Assembly: GCA_964368455.1 (NCBI GenBank)
Contig: CAYJAZ010000013.1
Coordinates: forward strand, 9,360-73,359
Length of the DNA stretch: 64,000 nt
Source: CAYJAZ01 sp964368455
GTDB taxonomy: Bacteria; Desulfobacterota; Desulfovibrionia; Desulfovibrionales; Desulfovibrionaceae
Reading direction: 5' to 3'
Both the position numbers and the translations under genes were made by a program. Below, piece by piece: positions 1 to 9,105 of this stretch. The notes beneath the pieces were generated by a model. It worked only from the letters and a program-made list of their open reading frames with translations, did no database searches and was not told the DNA's origin. Position 1 is the first letter of the stretch. Each line of letters opens with the position of its first letter.

Positions 1-85
1 ATAAAATGAATATAAAGCGAAGAAAAACAAGTCCATTTTCTTGAAATAATTGCACTTTTTATAATATAAAATTCTTCTTTTCTAC

Positions 86-114
86 TTTACATTTTAAATC
101 AATTAACCTATAAT
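86..114 (+). promoter_or_regulatory. Sigma-70 promoter of the RND efflux operon
   Basis: TTTACA at 86-91 and TATAAT at 109-114 are separated by 17 bases, a near-consensus vegetative promoter. Transcription should start near 121, giving a leader of about 50 nt to the adaptor gene. I see no obvious operator palindrome, and any local repressor gene would lie left of the window. Confidence 0.7.
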
Positions 115-170
115 AAAGCCTCATAAATTTTCTGAAATCTAGCCAACAAAAAAAGCAAAAAGGAACAAGT

Positions 171-1454
171 ATGCTTTATAAAAATACATTTTCAACAAAA
201 ATTCTACTTCTTGTGCTTTGCCTTTCTTTATTTTTAGCAGGCTGTTCAAGCGAACAACAACAAGCCCCTCCACCACCAACCCCTGTTAAGGTATACGAAG
301 TGAAGAAGACAAATCTTCCAGTTGTAAACACCTATATGGGTAAAGCCTTAGGTTTTTTATCTGTTGAAGTTCGTGCACAAATACCTGGCATATTACTCAA
401 AAAATTCTATAAAGAAGGCGACTTTGTAAAGCAAGGCCAGCTCTTATTTGAAATTGATCCTAGCCAAGCACAAGCTGCTTTTAACCAAGCAAAAGCTATG
501 CTTGCTCAAGCAAATTCTTCTTATCAAAATGCAAAAAAAGAATGGGAACGTATTCGCCCATTGTATGCAAAAAATGCTGTTTCGCAAAGGGACAGAGATC
601 AAGCTGAAGCTCAATTTCTCAACGCAAAAGCTAATCTAGATGCGGCAACTGCAGCAGCAAATGACGCACAAATTCAACTTGGCTACACACAGGTAACGGC
701 TCCTATCTCTGGTTACACAAGTTTAGAAGCAAAAAATGAAGGTAACCTTATCTCATTAGACGCACAAAGTTCTTTACTTACAGTTATCAACCAAACAGAT
801 CCAATGTATGTCGCTTTTTCATTTAATGGTTCTGAAATTTCAAAATACAAAAGACTAGCTCGTGAAGGCAAGGCTGTGGTTTATGCTGAAGGTGCAAAGG
901 CAACAATAAACACAGCAGACGGCTCCCCTTATCCATACACAGGAGAAGTGAGCTATGTGGATACACAAATCAATGCCCTCACAAACTCATTACAAGCAAG
1001 AGCTGAGTTTCCAAATCCAAATGGCGAACTTATTCCAAATATGTACACCACAGTTTCAGTTTCAAGAGCAGAATTACAAGATGTGCTTCTTATTCCACAA
1101 AAAGCAATTCTACAAACAGCACAAGGTTCTATGGTATATAGGCTCACAAAAGAAAATACTGTTGAACTTATAGCAGTTGAACTTGGCGATAATGTCTCTA
1201 ACTATTTCATTATTGAAGGCGGCATAGAAGAAAATGACATTATTGTCACAGAAGGCCTTGTAAAAATTTATCCAAATGCAAAAGTTTCTCCAATTCCAGA
1301 AGAAAATCTTATTCAACCTACTTCAACCGACAGCACAGCTTCAGCAAATGCCAATGAAGCAAAAGCAAATGAAAATCCCGAAGAAGTAAAAGAAGAAGCA
1401 AAAGACGAAACAGCAAAAGAAAATACTACAGCTCCAGCTGATGGAGAAAAGTAA
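171..1454 (+). CDS. RND efflux periplasmic adaptor (MexA/AcrA family) lipoprotein
   Basis: This is a membrane-fusion protein that links an inner-membrane RND pump to an outer-membrane channel. The N-terminus is a lipoprotein signal with lipobox LAGC, so Cys25 is probably lipidated. The biotinyl-lipoyl half motifs (VRAQIPGIL and APISGYTSL) flank a coiled-coil hairpin rich in Ala/Gln at about residues 95-165, followed by beta-barrel domains. At 427 residues it is slightly long, because it ends in an acidic, Ala/Glu/Lys-rich low-complexity tail of about 50 residues that is not part of the core fold. Its TAA stop overlaps the ATG of the pump gene (TAATG), so the two are translationally coupled. 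The substrate cannot be read from the sequence. Confidence 0.95.
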   Translation: MLYKNTFSTKILLLVLCLSLFLAGCSSEQQQAPPPPTPVKVYEVKKTNLPVVNTYMGKALGFLSVEVRAQIPGILLKKFYKEGDFVKQGQLLFEIDPSQAQAAFNQAKAMLAQANSSYQNAKKEWERIRPLYAKNAVSQRDRDQAEAQFLNAKANLDAATAAANDAQIQLGYTQVTAPISGYTSLEAKNEGNLISLDAQSSLLTVINQTDPMYVAFSFNGSEISKYKRLAREGKAVVYAEGAKATINTADGSPYPYTGEVSYVDTQINALTNSLQARAEFPNPNGELIPNMYTTVSVSRAELQDVLLIPQKAILQTAQGSMVYRLTKENTVELIAVELGDNVSNYFIIEGGIEENDIIVTEGLVKIYPNAKVSPIPEENLIQPTSTDSTASANANEAKANENPEEVKEEAKDETAKENTTAPADGEK

Positions 1455-4400
1455 TGAATGAACAAAATCTTAGTCATTTAGACAAGAAATATGAAGAAAC
1501 CTTCTTTATAAAACGACCTGTTTTATCCACGGTTATTTCTATCTTCATAGTTCTTGCAGGTGTGCTTGCTATACGCGTGCTCCCAGTTGAACAATACCCG
1601 AACTTACTTTCACCTATTGTTTCTATCAAGGCTCAATACCCTGGTGCTACGCCTGAAATCATGGCGGCCACAGTTGCAAGCCCAATAGAACAGCAAGTAA
1701 ACGGTGTTGACGACATGATTTATATGTCAACAACTGCTTCCTCTGCCGGCTTTATCCAAACAGACGTAAGTTTTGAACTTGGCACAGATCCAGACATTGC
1801 AACCATTAACGTCAACAACCGTGTGCAAGCAGCTCTCAATTCACTTCCAGAAGAAGTAAGACGTTATGGCGTTACTGTACAAAAAGCTTCGCCTTCCATC
1901 CTACAATTCCTCACTATTTCTTCGCCTGATGAAGTGTATGATATTATTTATTTAAGTAACTATGCTTCTATCAATGTCATAGATAAGATTAAAAGACTTG
2001 AAGGCGTGAGTGATGCGACTATCTTTGGTGCTAAAGATTATTCAATGCGTATTTGGTTAGATCCAGAACGCCTACAATATTTTAAACTCACACCAACAGA
2101 TATCGCCCTTGCAGTGCAGCAACAAAATGCTCAATATTCTACAGGTGCCATTGGTTCTGCTCCATCTCCAAGCTTTATTGAAGTCACATGGCAACTCAAT
2201 GCTCAAGGCCGTTTAGTCACACCAGAAGAATTTAGAAATATCATTATACGCACAGATTCAGAAAATGGTGTCCTACGCTTAGGCGATGTGGCAAATGTTG
2301 AACTTGGTGCTGTAAGCTATGACTCTACTGCTGCTGTGAATGGCGATGATTCCGTGCCTATTGCTATCTATCTTGCTCCTGGTGCCAACGCATTAGAAAC
2401 TGCCGACAGAGTTGACGCAGAAATGGCAAAGATTGCTGAAGATTTTCCACACGGTATTTCCTATAAAGTTCCTTACGACACAACTCTTTTTGTGCGTATT
2501 TCTATTGAAGAAGTTGTACACACTCTTATAGAAGCTATGGTTTTAGTGTTCTTTGTTGTGTATTTATTCCTACAAAACTGGCGAGCCACTCTCATTCCAT
2601 GTATTGCTGTTCCTATTTCTATTGTTGGAACCTTTGCAGGTATGCTTTTATTTGGCTTCACTATAAACTCGCTCACTCTTTTTGGACTTGTACTTGCCAT
2701 TGGTATTGTTGTTGACGATGCTATTGTTGTACTTGAAAACGTGGAGCGTATTTTATCCGAAGAAAAAGATCTGACAGTAAGACAAGCAACAGCAAAGGCT
2801 ATGCACGAAGTAACTGGGCCTGTTATTGCTATTGTGCTTGTGCTTTCTTCTGTGTTTATTCCTGTTGCTTTCTTAGGCGGACTTGCTGGAACTATGTATC
2901 AGCAATTTGCTATAACTATTACAATTTCTGTTGTTATTTCAGGCGTAGTTGCACTCACGCTCACGCCTTCACTTTGCGTTATCCTACTAAAACCGCACGA
3001 ACACAAACCACATATACTTTTTAGAAAATTCAACTATTATTTCAAAATTCTCACAAATCACTTCTCAGATGTTGTGCGTAGACTTATGAAAACTACCTTA
3101 CTCACACTTGGCATCTTTGCCGCTGTTTGCTATGGTGCTTTGCAATTCTTTGCTATTGTGCCAACTGAAATGCTTCCAAACGAAGATCAAGGAACAGTTA
3201 TGGCTATTGTTTTAGGGCCAGAAGGAACGGCACTAGAACAAACTGAAAAAATAATTAAGCAAATAGGCGATAAAATTGTTGAAATACCTGGTGTTTCAGA
3301 AGTTGTTTCTATTACTGGTATGAATATGATGTCTAACGCCCTCGCTTCAAATGCAGGTGCTTACTTTATTCAATTAGACGATTGGGATGTGCGTGCTGAT
3401 ATGGGCTTTGATTTACAACAATTCTTAGGCCAACTCTACGGCATGGGTGTCCAAACTCCAGACGTACTTTTACTTCCATTCATGCCGCCTCCAATCATGG
3501 GTATGTCAAATACTGGCGGTTATGAATTTTTCATACAAAGTGCAGAAGGCGATCCAAAAGAATTAGCAAAAGTTGCAAGTGACTTTGTTACAAAAGCTAA
3601 TCAAAACCCAGCTTTATCACAAGTTTCCACTACATTTAACGTAAACTCACCTCGTATCTTTATTGAATTAGATAGAGAAAAAGCTATAGCCTTAGGGGTG
3701 AATATTTCTGACATATTCTCAACTATTTCAGCTTCATTTGCTTCAACCTATATCAATGACTTCAACTACTTAGGACGTACTTTCCGTGTGCTCATGCAAG
3801 CAGAAGAGTCTGCACGTTCCTATCCTGAAAATCTTGATAGAGTGTATGTAAGAAATATGAATAATGAAATGATACCTCTTACTACTCTTGTTGAAATCAA
3901 GCTAGACGCTGGCCCGCAAAGCATTCAAAGATTCAATGCTTTCACAGCCGCAAAGATCACAGGTAATCCTGGTGCTGGCTATTCCTCAGGGCAAGCTCTT
4001 GCAGCCGTTGAAGACTTAGCAGACGAAATCTTACCTCCTGGTTACACCATTGCTTGGTCTGGCTCGTCTTATCAAGAAGTTGTGACAGGTGGAACAGATT
4101 ATGGAGTCTTTGCACTTGGTATATTGATGGTGCTTCTTATTCTCGCTGCTCAATACGAAAGATGGACATTACCATTAGCGGTTTTATCTGCTATTCCATT
4201 TGCTATCTTTGGTGCTATCTTCACAAACTGGGCTTTAGGCTATACAAACAATGTCTACACGCAAGTTGCTATCATCACCTTGCTTGGCCTTGCCTCAAAG
4301 AATGCTATTCTTATTGTTGAATTTGCCGCTGAATTACATAGAGAAGGCCTCTCACTTACAGAATCAGCAATCAAAGCAGCTAAACAAAGATTTAGACCTA

Positions 4401-4636
4401 TCATCATGACTTCATTAGCCTTTATTCTTGGTTGTGTGCCTCTTGCTATTTCTTCAAGTGCTGGTGCCGCTTCAAGAAACTCCATTGGTGTTTCAGTTAT
4501 AGGTGGTATGCTTGCAGCAACAATTCTTGCTCCATTAGTAGTGCCTTTCTTCTTTGAAAGAATTATGGCTCTGTCTCAAATTTTCGACAAGAAATTCATG
4601 CACAATAATAATGAAGAGAAGCATAATTCACATTAA
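1454..4636 (+). CDS. HAE1-family RND multidrug efflux pump (AcrB/MexB-like)
   Basis: This is the proton-driven inner-membrane transporter of the tripartite system. At 1060 residues it has the usual family length. The proton-relay pair of TM4 is visible in GIVVDDAIVVLENVER near residue 416, and the partner Lys of TM10 lies in GLASKNAILIVEF. Two large periplasmic loops follow TM1 and TM7 as expected, and the PN1-type motif QYPGATPEIM is present near residue 55. It starts one base inside the stop of the adaptor gene. The family exports hydrophobic drugs, bile salts and detergents, and the actual substrate here is unknown. I see no truncation or frameshift. Confidence 0.97.
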   Translation: MNEQNLSHLDKKYEETFFIKRPVLSTVISIFIVLAGVLAIRVLPVEQYPNLLSPIVSIKAQYPGATPEIMAATVASPIEQQVNGVDDMIYMSTTASSAGFIQTDVSFELGTDPDIATINVNNRVQAALNSLPEEVRRYGVTVQKASPSILQFLTISSPDEVYDIIYLSNYASINVIDKIKRLEGVSDATIFGAKDYSMRIWLDPERLQYFKLTPTDIALAVQQQNAQYSTGAIGSAPSPSFIEVTWQLNAQGRLVTPEEFRNIIIRTDSENGVLRLGDVANVELGAVSYDSTAAVNGDDSVPIAIYLAPGANALETADRVDAEMAKIAEDFPHGISYKVPYDTTLFVRISIEEVVHTLIEAMVLVFFVVYLFLQNWRATLIPCIAVPISIVGTFAGMLLFGFTINSLTLFGLVLAIGIVVDDAIVVLENVERILSEEKDLTVRQATAKAMHEVTGPVIAIVLVLSSVFIPVAFLGGLAGTMYQQFAITITISVVISGVVALTLTPSLCVILLKPHEHKPHILFRKFNYYFKILTNHFSDVVRRLMKTTLLTLGIFAAVCYGALQFFAIVPTEMLPNEDQGTVMAIVLGPEGTALEQTEKIIKQIGDKIVEIPGVSEVVSITGMNMMSNALASNAGAYFIQLDDWDVRADMGFDLQQFLGQLYGMGVQTPDVLLLPFMPPPIMGMSNTGGYEFFIQSAEGDPKELAKVASDFVTKANQNPALSQVSTTFNVNSPRIFIELDREKAIALGVNISDIFSTISASFASTYINDFNYLGRTFRVLMQAEESARSYPENLDRVYVRNMNNEMIPLTTLVEIKLDAGPQSIQRFNAFTAAKITGNPGAGYSSGQALAAVEDLADEILPPGYTIAWSGSSYQEVVTGGTDYGVFALGILMVLLILAAQYERWTLPLAVLSAIPFAIFGAIFTNWALGYTNNVYTQVAIITLLGLASKNAILIVEFAAELHREGLSLTESAIKAAKQRFRPIIMTSLAFILGCVPLAISSSAGAASRNSIGVSVIGGMLAATILAPLVVPFFFERIMALSQIFDKKFMHNNNEEKHNSH

Positions 4637-4680
4637 CAGCCGTCTTTAAAATATAAAATCTGCCAACATTGGAGAAAAAA

Positions 4681-6144
4681 ATGAAAATCACCATTTATAA
4701 ACATCTAAAATTACAAACATGTCTTTTCTCTCTACTCATGCTTTCTGCTTGTTCTTTTGCGCCCGAACACGTCACACCAGAAATGGAATTACCAGAAACT
4801 TGGGCAGACTATCAAGGGACAAATACCGATATCTCTACAAAATGGTGGGAAAGATTTGAAGATCCAACCCTCAATAAAGTCATAGATCAAACACTTGCAA
4901 ATAATTATAATCTCTTAATAGCAGCAGAACAAGTCACACAGGCAAGAGCATATCTAGGTATCACAAGAGCAGATTTATTGCCAAGCATTAGCGGTACTGG
5001 TTCAAGAGGCAGTGCTATGCTCTCAAGAGAAACTAATCCAATCCTACTCGATAGAACTCCCGACTACAATACTCTCGAACTTGCCGCTTCATGGGAATTA
5101 GATTTCTGGGGTAAATACAGAAATGCAACAAAGGCCGCAAGAGAACAACTTCTTGCAAGTGAATACGGCCAGCAATCCCTTATTATCGACGTCACAGCAT
5201 CAGCAGCAGTCGCTTATTTCAGCCTTCTCGCACTCGATGAACAACTTGCAGTCTCCTTGCAAACACTTGAAACCAGAGAAGAAGCTTTAAGAATATATTC
5301 AGAAAGATACAAAGAAGGCCTTATCAACGAACTCGATTATTTAAGAGCTTCCACAGAAGTTGATACCGTAAAAACAACAATATACATGCTCAATTATCAA
5401 ATCAATAATGCAGAAACCGCCCTGCAAGTATTAATGGGGCATTCACCACGTGAAATATTTGCCGGCAATGTAGAACGTTCGCATAAATTAACAGACTTAC
5501 CAACTGCGCCAGTTCTACCTGAAGGTATTCCATCTGATTTACTAACAAGAAGACCTGATATACAATTAGCAGAAGCAAATCTTAGAGCAGCAAATTTCCA
5601 AGTCGGCGTCGCAAAAGCAGCATGGTTTCCATCAATTTCTCTCACAGCAATGCTTGGGCTAGAATCAATTCAATTGTCAAACCTCTTCACAGGGCCAGCA
5701 AATGCATGGACTTATGGTGCAGGACTTACAGCCCCTATCTTCAATGCTGGAAAAATCTATAATAATGTAAAAGTTGCAGAGTCTAAAGTAAGAGAAGCAG
5801 CCCTCTACTATCAACAAGCTGTGCAATCCGCTTTCAAAGACGTAAGAACAGCTCTTTCCGTTCAAGAAAGTATAGGAAATGTAGTAGATTCACTCGAGCA
5901 TACAGTGCAATCACTCACAACCTCAGTCGAACTAGCGCAATTACGTTACGATAATGGCTATGCCGCATATTTAGAAGTCTTAGACGCACAAAGATCACTC
6001 TTTGACGCACAAATCCAATTGGCAAACCAAAGAGCACAGCACCTCTCCACTATAGTCTATATCTGTCAAGCACTCGGCGGCGGATGGACTGTTGATAGTC
6101 ATAATGCAGTGGAAGCAGAGCAGGAAACAGGCAAAGAAGAATAG
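4681..6144 (+). CDS. Outer-membrane efflux channel lipoprotein (OprM/NodT family)
   Basis: This is a TolC-type outer-membrane factor that completes the tripartite pump. I place the start at the ATG at 4681 because GGAG at 4671-4674 has ideal spacing. A TTG four codons upstream would extend the ORF but overlaps that ribosome-binding site. The N-terminus is a lipoprotein signal with lipobox LSAC. Two OEP repeats follow, containing the typical segments SWELDFWGKYRN and TRRPDIQLAEANLRAAN, and the second half has LEVLDAQRSLFDAQ. The length of 487 residues is normal. It lies 44 bp after the pump gene, so it is the third gene of the operon. The C-terminal acidic tail after the barrel is short. Confidence 0.95.
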   Translation: MKITIYKHLKLQTCLFSLLMLSACSFAPEHVTPEMELPETWADYQGTNTDISTKWWERFEDPTLNKVIDQTLANNYNLLIAAEQVTQARAYLGITRADLLPSISGTGSRGSAMLSRETNPILLDRTPDYNTLELAASWELDFWGKYRNATKAAREQLLASEYGQQSLIIDVTASAAVAYFSLLALDEQLAVSLQTLETREEALRIYSERYKEGLINELDYLRASTEVDTVKTTIYMLNYQINNAETALQVLMGHSPREIFAGNVERSHKLTDLPTAPVLPEGIPSDLLTRRPDIQLAEANLRAANFQVGVAKAAWFPSISLTAMLGLESIQLSNLFTGPANAWTYGAGLTAPIFNAGKIYNNVKVAESKVREAALYYQQAVQSAFKDVRTALSVQESIGNVVDSLEHTVQSLTTSVELAQLRYDNGYAAYLEVLDAQRSLFDAQIQLANQRAQHLSTIVYICQALGGGWTVDSHNAVEAEQETGKEE

Positions 6145-6447
6145 TTTTTTTGTCTATTATGTCTCCGACGGCCAAAGGGAATAATTCCCTTTGGAAACCC
6201 TAGCATGCAAGATAAATGCGTAGGGATTTGGTTAGAATTTCATTTTATTTTTTATTTGCGAAAAAGTTTTAAAGTTTTGGTGCTCTGCACCAAAACATTA
6301 AATACTGTTTCGCTTTAAAATTTTATAGGCTCTCAATTAACAAAGTTTAAGTTTCCATTTGTCACTGCGTTCCAAATGTGATTTCTTTTTTGCTGTTGAT
6401 AAAAAGCAAGTAATAAAATCGACAGTAGTAAATGTAATGCTCTAGAC

Positions 6448-6490
6448 TCGTCATTGCGAGGAGTGAGCAAAGCGAAGGACGTGGCAATCT
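6448..6490 (+). repeat. CGTCATTGCGAGG-type palindromic repeat
   Basis: The sequence starting CGTCATTGCGAGGAG and ending GACGTGGCAATCT has the form of a short dispersed intergenic repeat that I know from many unrelated bacterial genomes. It occurs once here, at the centre of the larger inverted repeat. The ends (TTGC..., ...GCAA) are complementary, giving an imperfect hairpin. Its dispersal in this genome cannot be judged from one window. Confidence 0.6.
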
Positions 6491-6582
6491 ATAAATATTA
6501 ACACACATTTGGAACGCAGTGACAAATGGCTACTTGAACTGCAACAAAAGCTGATTCTTTTAAATTTTAAAGCGAAACAGTA

Positions 6583-6617
6583 TTTAAGGGTGAGGTGCAA
6601 AGCACCTCACCCTTAAA
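6583..6617. terminator. Strong hairpin, probable bidirectional terminator
   Basis: This is a perfect 16-bp stem (TTTAAGGGTGAGGTGC pairing with its complement) with a 3-base AAA loop, lying between the convergent efflux operon and thiC. The ends of the stem supply short A and T runs on both strands, with TTTTT close by on the plus side. It is the most stable single hairpin in this gap. Confidence 0.5.
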
Positions 6618-6749
6618 ACTTTTTCGCAAATAAAAAAAATATCTTCGATTCTTTAGCCACTTCCCTCCGCACTCACCTTGCATCATTGGGGTTTCCAAAG
6701 GGGTTCAACTCCTTTGGCCGCCGGAGGCGAAAAAAAGAAACAATAAACT

Positions 6750-8036
6750 TTATTTATGCCTATCGTTGAGCATTTTTACAGCACAGAATTTTCCGCACAT
6801 AGCACACACATCTTCTTTTTTATGCTCTTCACGTCTACGAGTTACGGTTTTTGGATCGAGTGCGGCTTTTGTCATTCCTTCCCAGTCGAGATTTTTTCTT
6901 GCTGTATTCATTGCATTTTCTCTATCTATGGCGTGTTTTCTGCCTAATGCGAGTTCGCCTGCTTGTGCGGCGATTTTTGATGCTATGATACCGGCTTCTA
7001 CATCGTCTACGCTTGGAAGTTCTAAATGCTCTGCTGGTGTGAGGTAGCACAAGAAGTCTACACCGGCTTGAACACCTATAGCACCGCCGATAGCACCTGC
7101 GATATGGTCATGCCCTGCGGCGGAATCCATTGTGAGTGGGCCTAAAACGTATATTGGTGCTTTGTAGGTGAGTCTTTTCATGATTTGAATTTGTGCGGCA
7201 ACTTCGTGCATACGGACATGCCCTGGGCCTTCTATCATGGTTTGCACGCCTACTTCTCTTGCTCTGCGTACTAATTGTCCTAATGTGATTGCTTCTTCGA
7301 TTTGTGCGGCATCGCCTGCATCGTCGCCGCCGCCAGGACGCAGGGCATCACCTAATGAAATTGTTACGTTATGCTTGAGACAGATTTCTAATATTCTATC
7401 ATAATTTTCAAGCAATGGATTTTCTTTATCATTGTCTAACATCCAACGTGCGAGCATGGAGCCACCGCGTGAAACAATACCCATAACTCTGCCGTATTTT
7501 GGATCGCTATCGTCGCCAAAGATGGCACCTTTTCTTGTGATTCCGCAATGCAAGGTCATATAATCTACACCTTGTATTGCTTGCTTTTCGATTTCTTCAA
7601 AAAGCATTTCTGGTTTCATTGTGGAAATGAGTAAATCTTTATCAAGAATTTGCTGGCCAACGCCATACATTGGGACAGTCCCTATTGGTTTGTTCCAATT
7701 TTGGATCATGCTTTTTCTAATGGTATCTAAATCGCCATGAATGGAAAGATCCATGATTGTATCGACATTATGCTCTTGACATACTTTGATTTTATTTTTT
7801 TCTGATTCAAGACAATGCGTGAGTGGAGATGTGCCGATATTTGCATTTATCTTCACTCTTGCTGGTTGCCCTATGATACAAGGGATGAGGTTTGGGTGAT
7901 TTGGGTTGCCAAGCAAAACCATTGAGCCTGAATTAATACCTGCTTCTAATTGCTCTATGGAAAGATTTTCATAAGCGCTGAGCCTTTGTGCATGGGCGTC
8001 AAACAAGGATTTGAGTATTTTATTTTTATTAAGCAT
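6750..8036 (-). CDS. thiC: Phosphomethylpyrimidine synthase (ThiC)
   Basis: This radical-SAM enzyme converts aminoimidazole ribotide to hydroxymethylpyrimidine phosphate in thiamine synthesis. Recognisable blocks include IPCIIGQPARVKINANIG, YMTLHCGI, SRGGSMLARWML, GDALRPGGGDD, MIEGPGHV and LGPLTMDSAAGHDHI. The [4Fe-4S] ligands sit at the C-terminus in CAMCGKFC, read here as C-x2-C-x3-C. At 428 residues it is the short ThiC type without the N-terminal extension of the enterobacterial enzyme. It stands alone, with no other thi gene in the window, and is preceded by a TPP riboswitch. The ribosome-binding site AGGTG lies just upstream of the ATG. Confidence 0.97.
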   Translation of the reverse strand: MLNKNKILKSLFDAHAQRLSAYENLSIEQLEAGINSGSMVLLGNPNHPNLIPCIIGQPARVKINANIGTSPLTHCLESEKNKIKVCQEHNVDTIMDLSIHGDLDTIRKSMIQNWNKPIGTVPMYGVGQQILDKDLLISTMKPEMLFEEIEKQAIQGVDYMTLHCGITRKGAIFGDDSDPKYGRVMGIVSRGGSMLARWMLDNDKENPLLENYDRILEICLKHNVTISLGDALRPGGGDDAGDAAQIEEAITLGQLVRRAREVGVQTMIEGPGHVRMHEVAAQIQIMKRLTYKAPIYVLGPLTMDSAAGHDHIAGAIGGAIGVQAGVDFLCYLTPAEHLELPSVDDVEAGIIASKIAAQAGELALGRKHAIDRENAMNTARKNLDWEGMTKAALDPKTVTRRREEHKKEDVCAMCGKFCAVKMLNDRHK

Positions 8037-8107
8037 AGAACACCTATAGTGACATAAAAAAATGCCGATAAAGTTTATACGCAGATATGCTTAATAGAGA
8101 AGTTTTA

Positions 8108-8198
8108 AACAGCTTTCCTACGGCAGCACTAACTGCGTCAGGTTCAAAGGGTTAGAGCATTGCTCATTCTCAGCCGAAGGCACCCCTAGCATTGACAA
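8108..8198 (-). promoter_or_regulatory. TPP (thiamine pyrophosphate) riboswitch
   Basis: Read on the minus strand, the leader contains GGGGTGCC, then CTGAGA, then ACCCTTTGAACCTGA, then the stretch CAGTTAGTGCTGCCGTAGG ending in GAAAGCTG. These are the conserved P3 and P4/P5 elements of the THI box in the right order. It lies about 70 nt upstream of the thiC start, so high TPP should switch thiC off. I see no clear U-tract terminator between the aptamer and the ATG, so translational control at AGGTG is the likelier output. Confidence 0.95.
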
Positions 8199-8204
8199 TA
8201 TAAA

Positions 8205-8233
8205 AATATACTTTTATAAAAATGTATTGTCAA
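8205..8233 (-). promoter_or_regulatory. Sigma-70 promoter of thiC
   Basis: On the minus strand TTGACA (8233-8228) is followed after exactly 17 bases by TATATT (8210-8205). The predicted start near 8198 coincides with the first bases of the TPP aptamer, which supports both calls. Confidence 0.8.
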
Positions 8234-8301
8234 GTGAATTTAAATGTACGAAACAAGTCAATGAAAATTGATTACAAAATAGTTTATTTGTTTGAAATAT
8301 T

Positions 8302-8955
8302 ATGAAAAATTCTTTTATTACACATTTAACGCTATTCTTTGCTTTTTTATTAACTTCTGAAATTTCTTTTGCAAAAGAGCAAGATTCTAGTGAAATGAGA
8401 TTGGGAACAGCGATGACTTTTCAACCGCTCTATTCCTATGAGCAAGAATTACCCACACGTTTTGACAAGGGTAATTTTTCTTACTTTATTACGTCAAATA
8501 AGGTAGTTAAGGAATATGTAGCTATTGAAGAACTTAAAGACAGCCCTTTATTTTGTGAGGTTGAATTTTCTTCTTATGGCAATATTATAGATCCATATTC
8601 TTGGAATTACGAAGCTGTGAATGCAAGTGAAAATATGGGTACACTTTTTTATAATACTTATTATGAGCTTGAAAAAATTGGCAAAATAAAGCCTTATGCT
8701 AATATTGGCTTTGGTATGGCTTGGACAGGAATTCGCGGCGACTCTGCTTTGAGTGGCATGTCGGATGCCTCAAAATTAGCTTGGAATGCTGGTTTTGGCT
8801 TTGATTTTACGGCAAAAGAAGATGTTATTATTGATGTTGGTTATAGATACTCAGACTTGAATACATCCTCTGAAAATGATTTTATGGATACACATTTGGC
8901 AAAGAGGACGGATAATATACATCAACTTGTTTTCAATGTAGAATACATTTTTTAA
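8302..8955 (+). CDS. Small outer-membrane beta-barrel protein
   Basis: This 217-residue protein begins with a signal peptide ending near SFAKEQ. The rest alternates polar and aromatic residues and contains the typical barrel motifs KPYANIGFGMAWTG and DVGYRYSDLNT. It ends in VEYIF with a terminal Phe, the Bam recognition signature. The overall pattern resembles OmpA-like or Opa/opacity-type eight-stranded barrels, but I cannot name the protein. It is a single gene in front of a strong terminator. The function is unknown and may be structural or adhesive. Confidence 0.75.
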   Translation: MKNSFITHLTLFFAFLLTSEISFAKEQDSSEMRLGTAMTFQPLYSYEQELPTRFDKGNFSYFITSNKVVKEYVAIEELKDSPLFCEVEFSSYGNIIDPYSWNYEAVNASENMGTLFYNTYYELEKIGKIKPYANIGFGMAWTGIRGDSALSGMSDASKLAWNAGFGFDFTAKEDVIIDVGYRYSDLNTSSENDFMDTHLAKRTDNIHQLVFNVEYIF

Positions 8956-9001
8956 TCAAGATATTGGTTAAGATTTTTAATCAAATTGTTGATTACCACA
9001 C

Positions 9002-9031
9002 AAAAAGCACTGAATATATTCAGTGCTTTTT
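9002..9031. terminator. Bidirectional terminator hairpin
   Basis: AAAAAGCACTGAAT pairs perfectly with its inverted copy 9018-9031. It lies between the barrel gene (plus) and the SNF2 gene (minus). The stem has A and T runs at its two ends, so it can work on both strands. The core stem GCACTGAA recurs in the terminator at 39443-39470. Confidence 0.75.
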
Positions 9032-9032
9032 G

Positions 9033-9095
9033 CCTTTATTTACTGCATTGATGCCTTTATTTACTGCATTGATGCTTTTATTTACTGCATTGATG
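9033..9095. repeat. Three tandem copies of a 21-bp repeat
   Basis: The unit begins CCTTTATTTACTGCATTG and is repeated at 9033-9053, 9054-9074 and 9075-9095. The only difference is one C/T change in the third copy. A partial fourth copy (CCTTTATTTGG) follows at 9103. On the minus strand the array lies directly after the SNF2 stop codon, and each unit contains TAA stops in that direction, so it is noncoding. Confidence 0.9.
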
Positions 9096-9105
9096 CTTTT
9101 TGCCT

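Larger units (their letters stand above)
6145..6749. repeat. Long imperfect inverted repeat built of intergenic palindromes
   Basis: This 605-base gap has no credible gene. Left-arm blocks at 6161-6201, 6255-6323 and 6353-6379 reappear inverted at about 6690-6729, 6561-6636 and 6504-6530. The outer ends carry CGGCCAAAGG and CTTTGGAAACCC blocks in both orientations. The middle blocks contain hairpins with unrelated but equally self-complementary tips: GTTTTGGTGC/GCACCAAAAC at 6274-6296, and a perfect 16-bp stem at 6583-6617. The centre (6448-6490) is a separate palindromic repeat. It lies between two convergent genes (the efflux channel gene and thiC) and may act as a bidirectional terminator. 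Confidence 0.8.
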
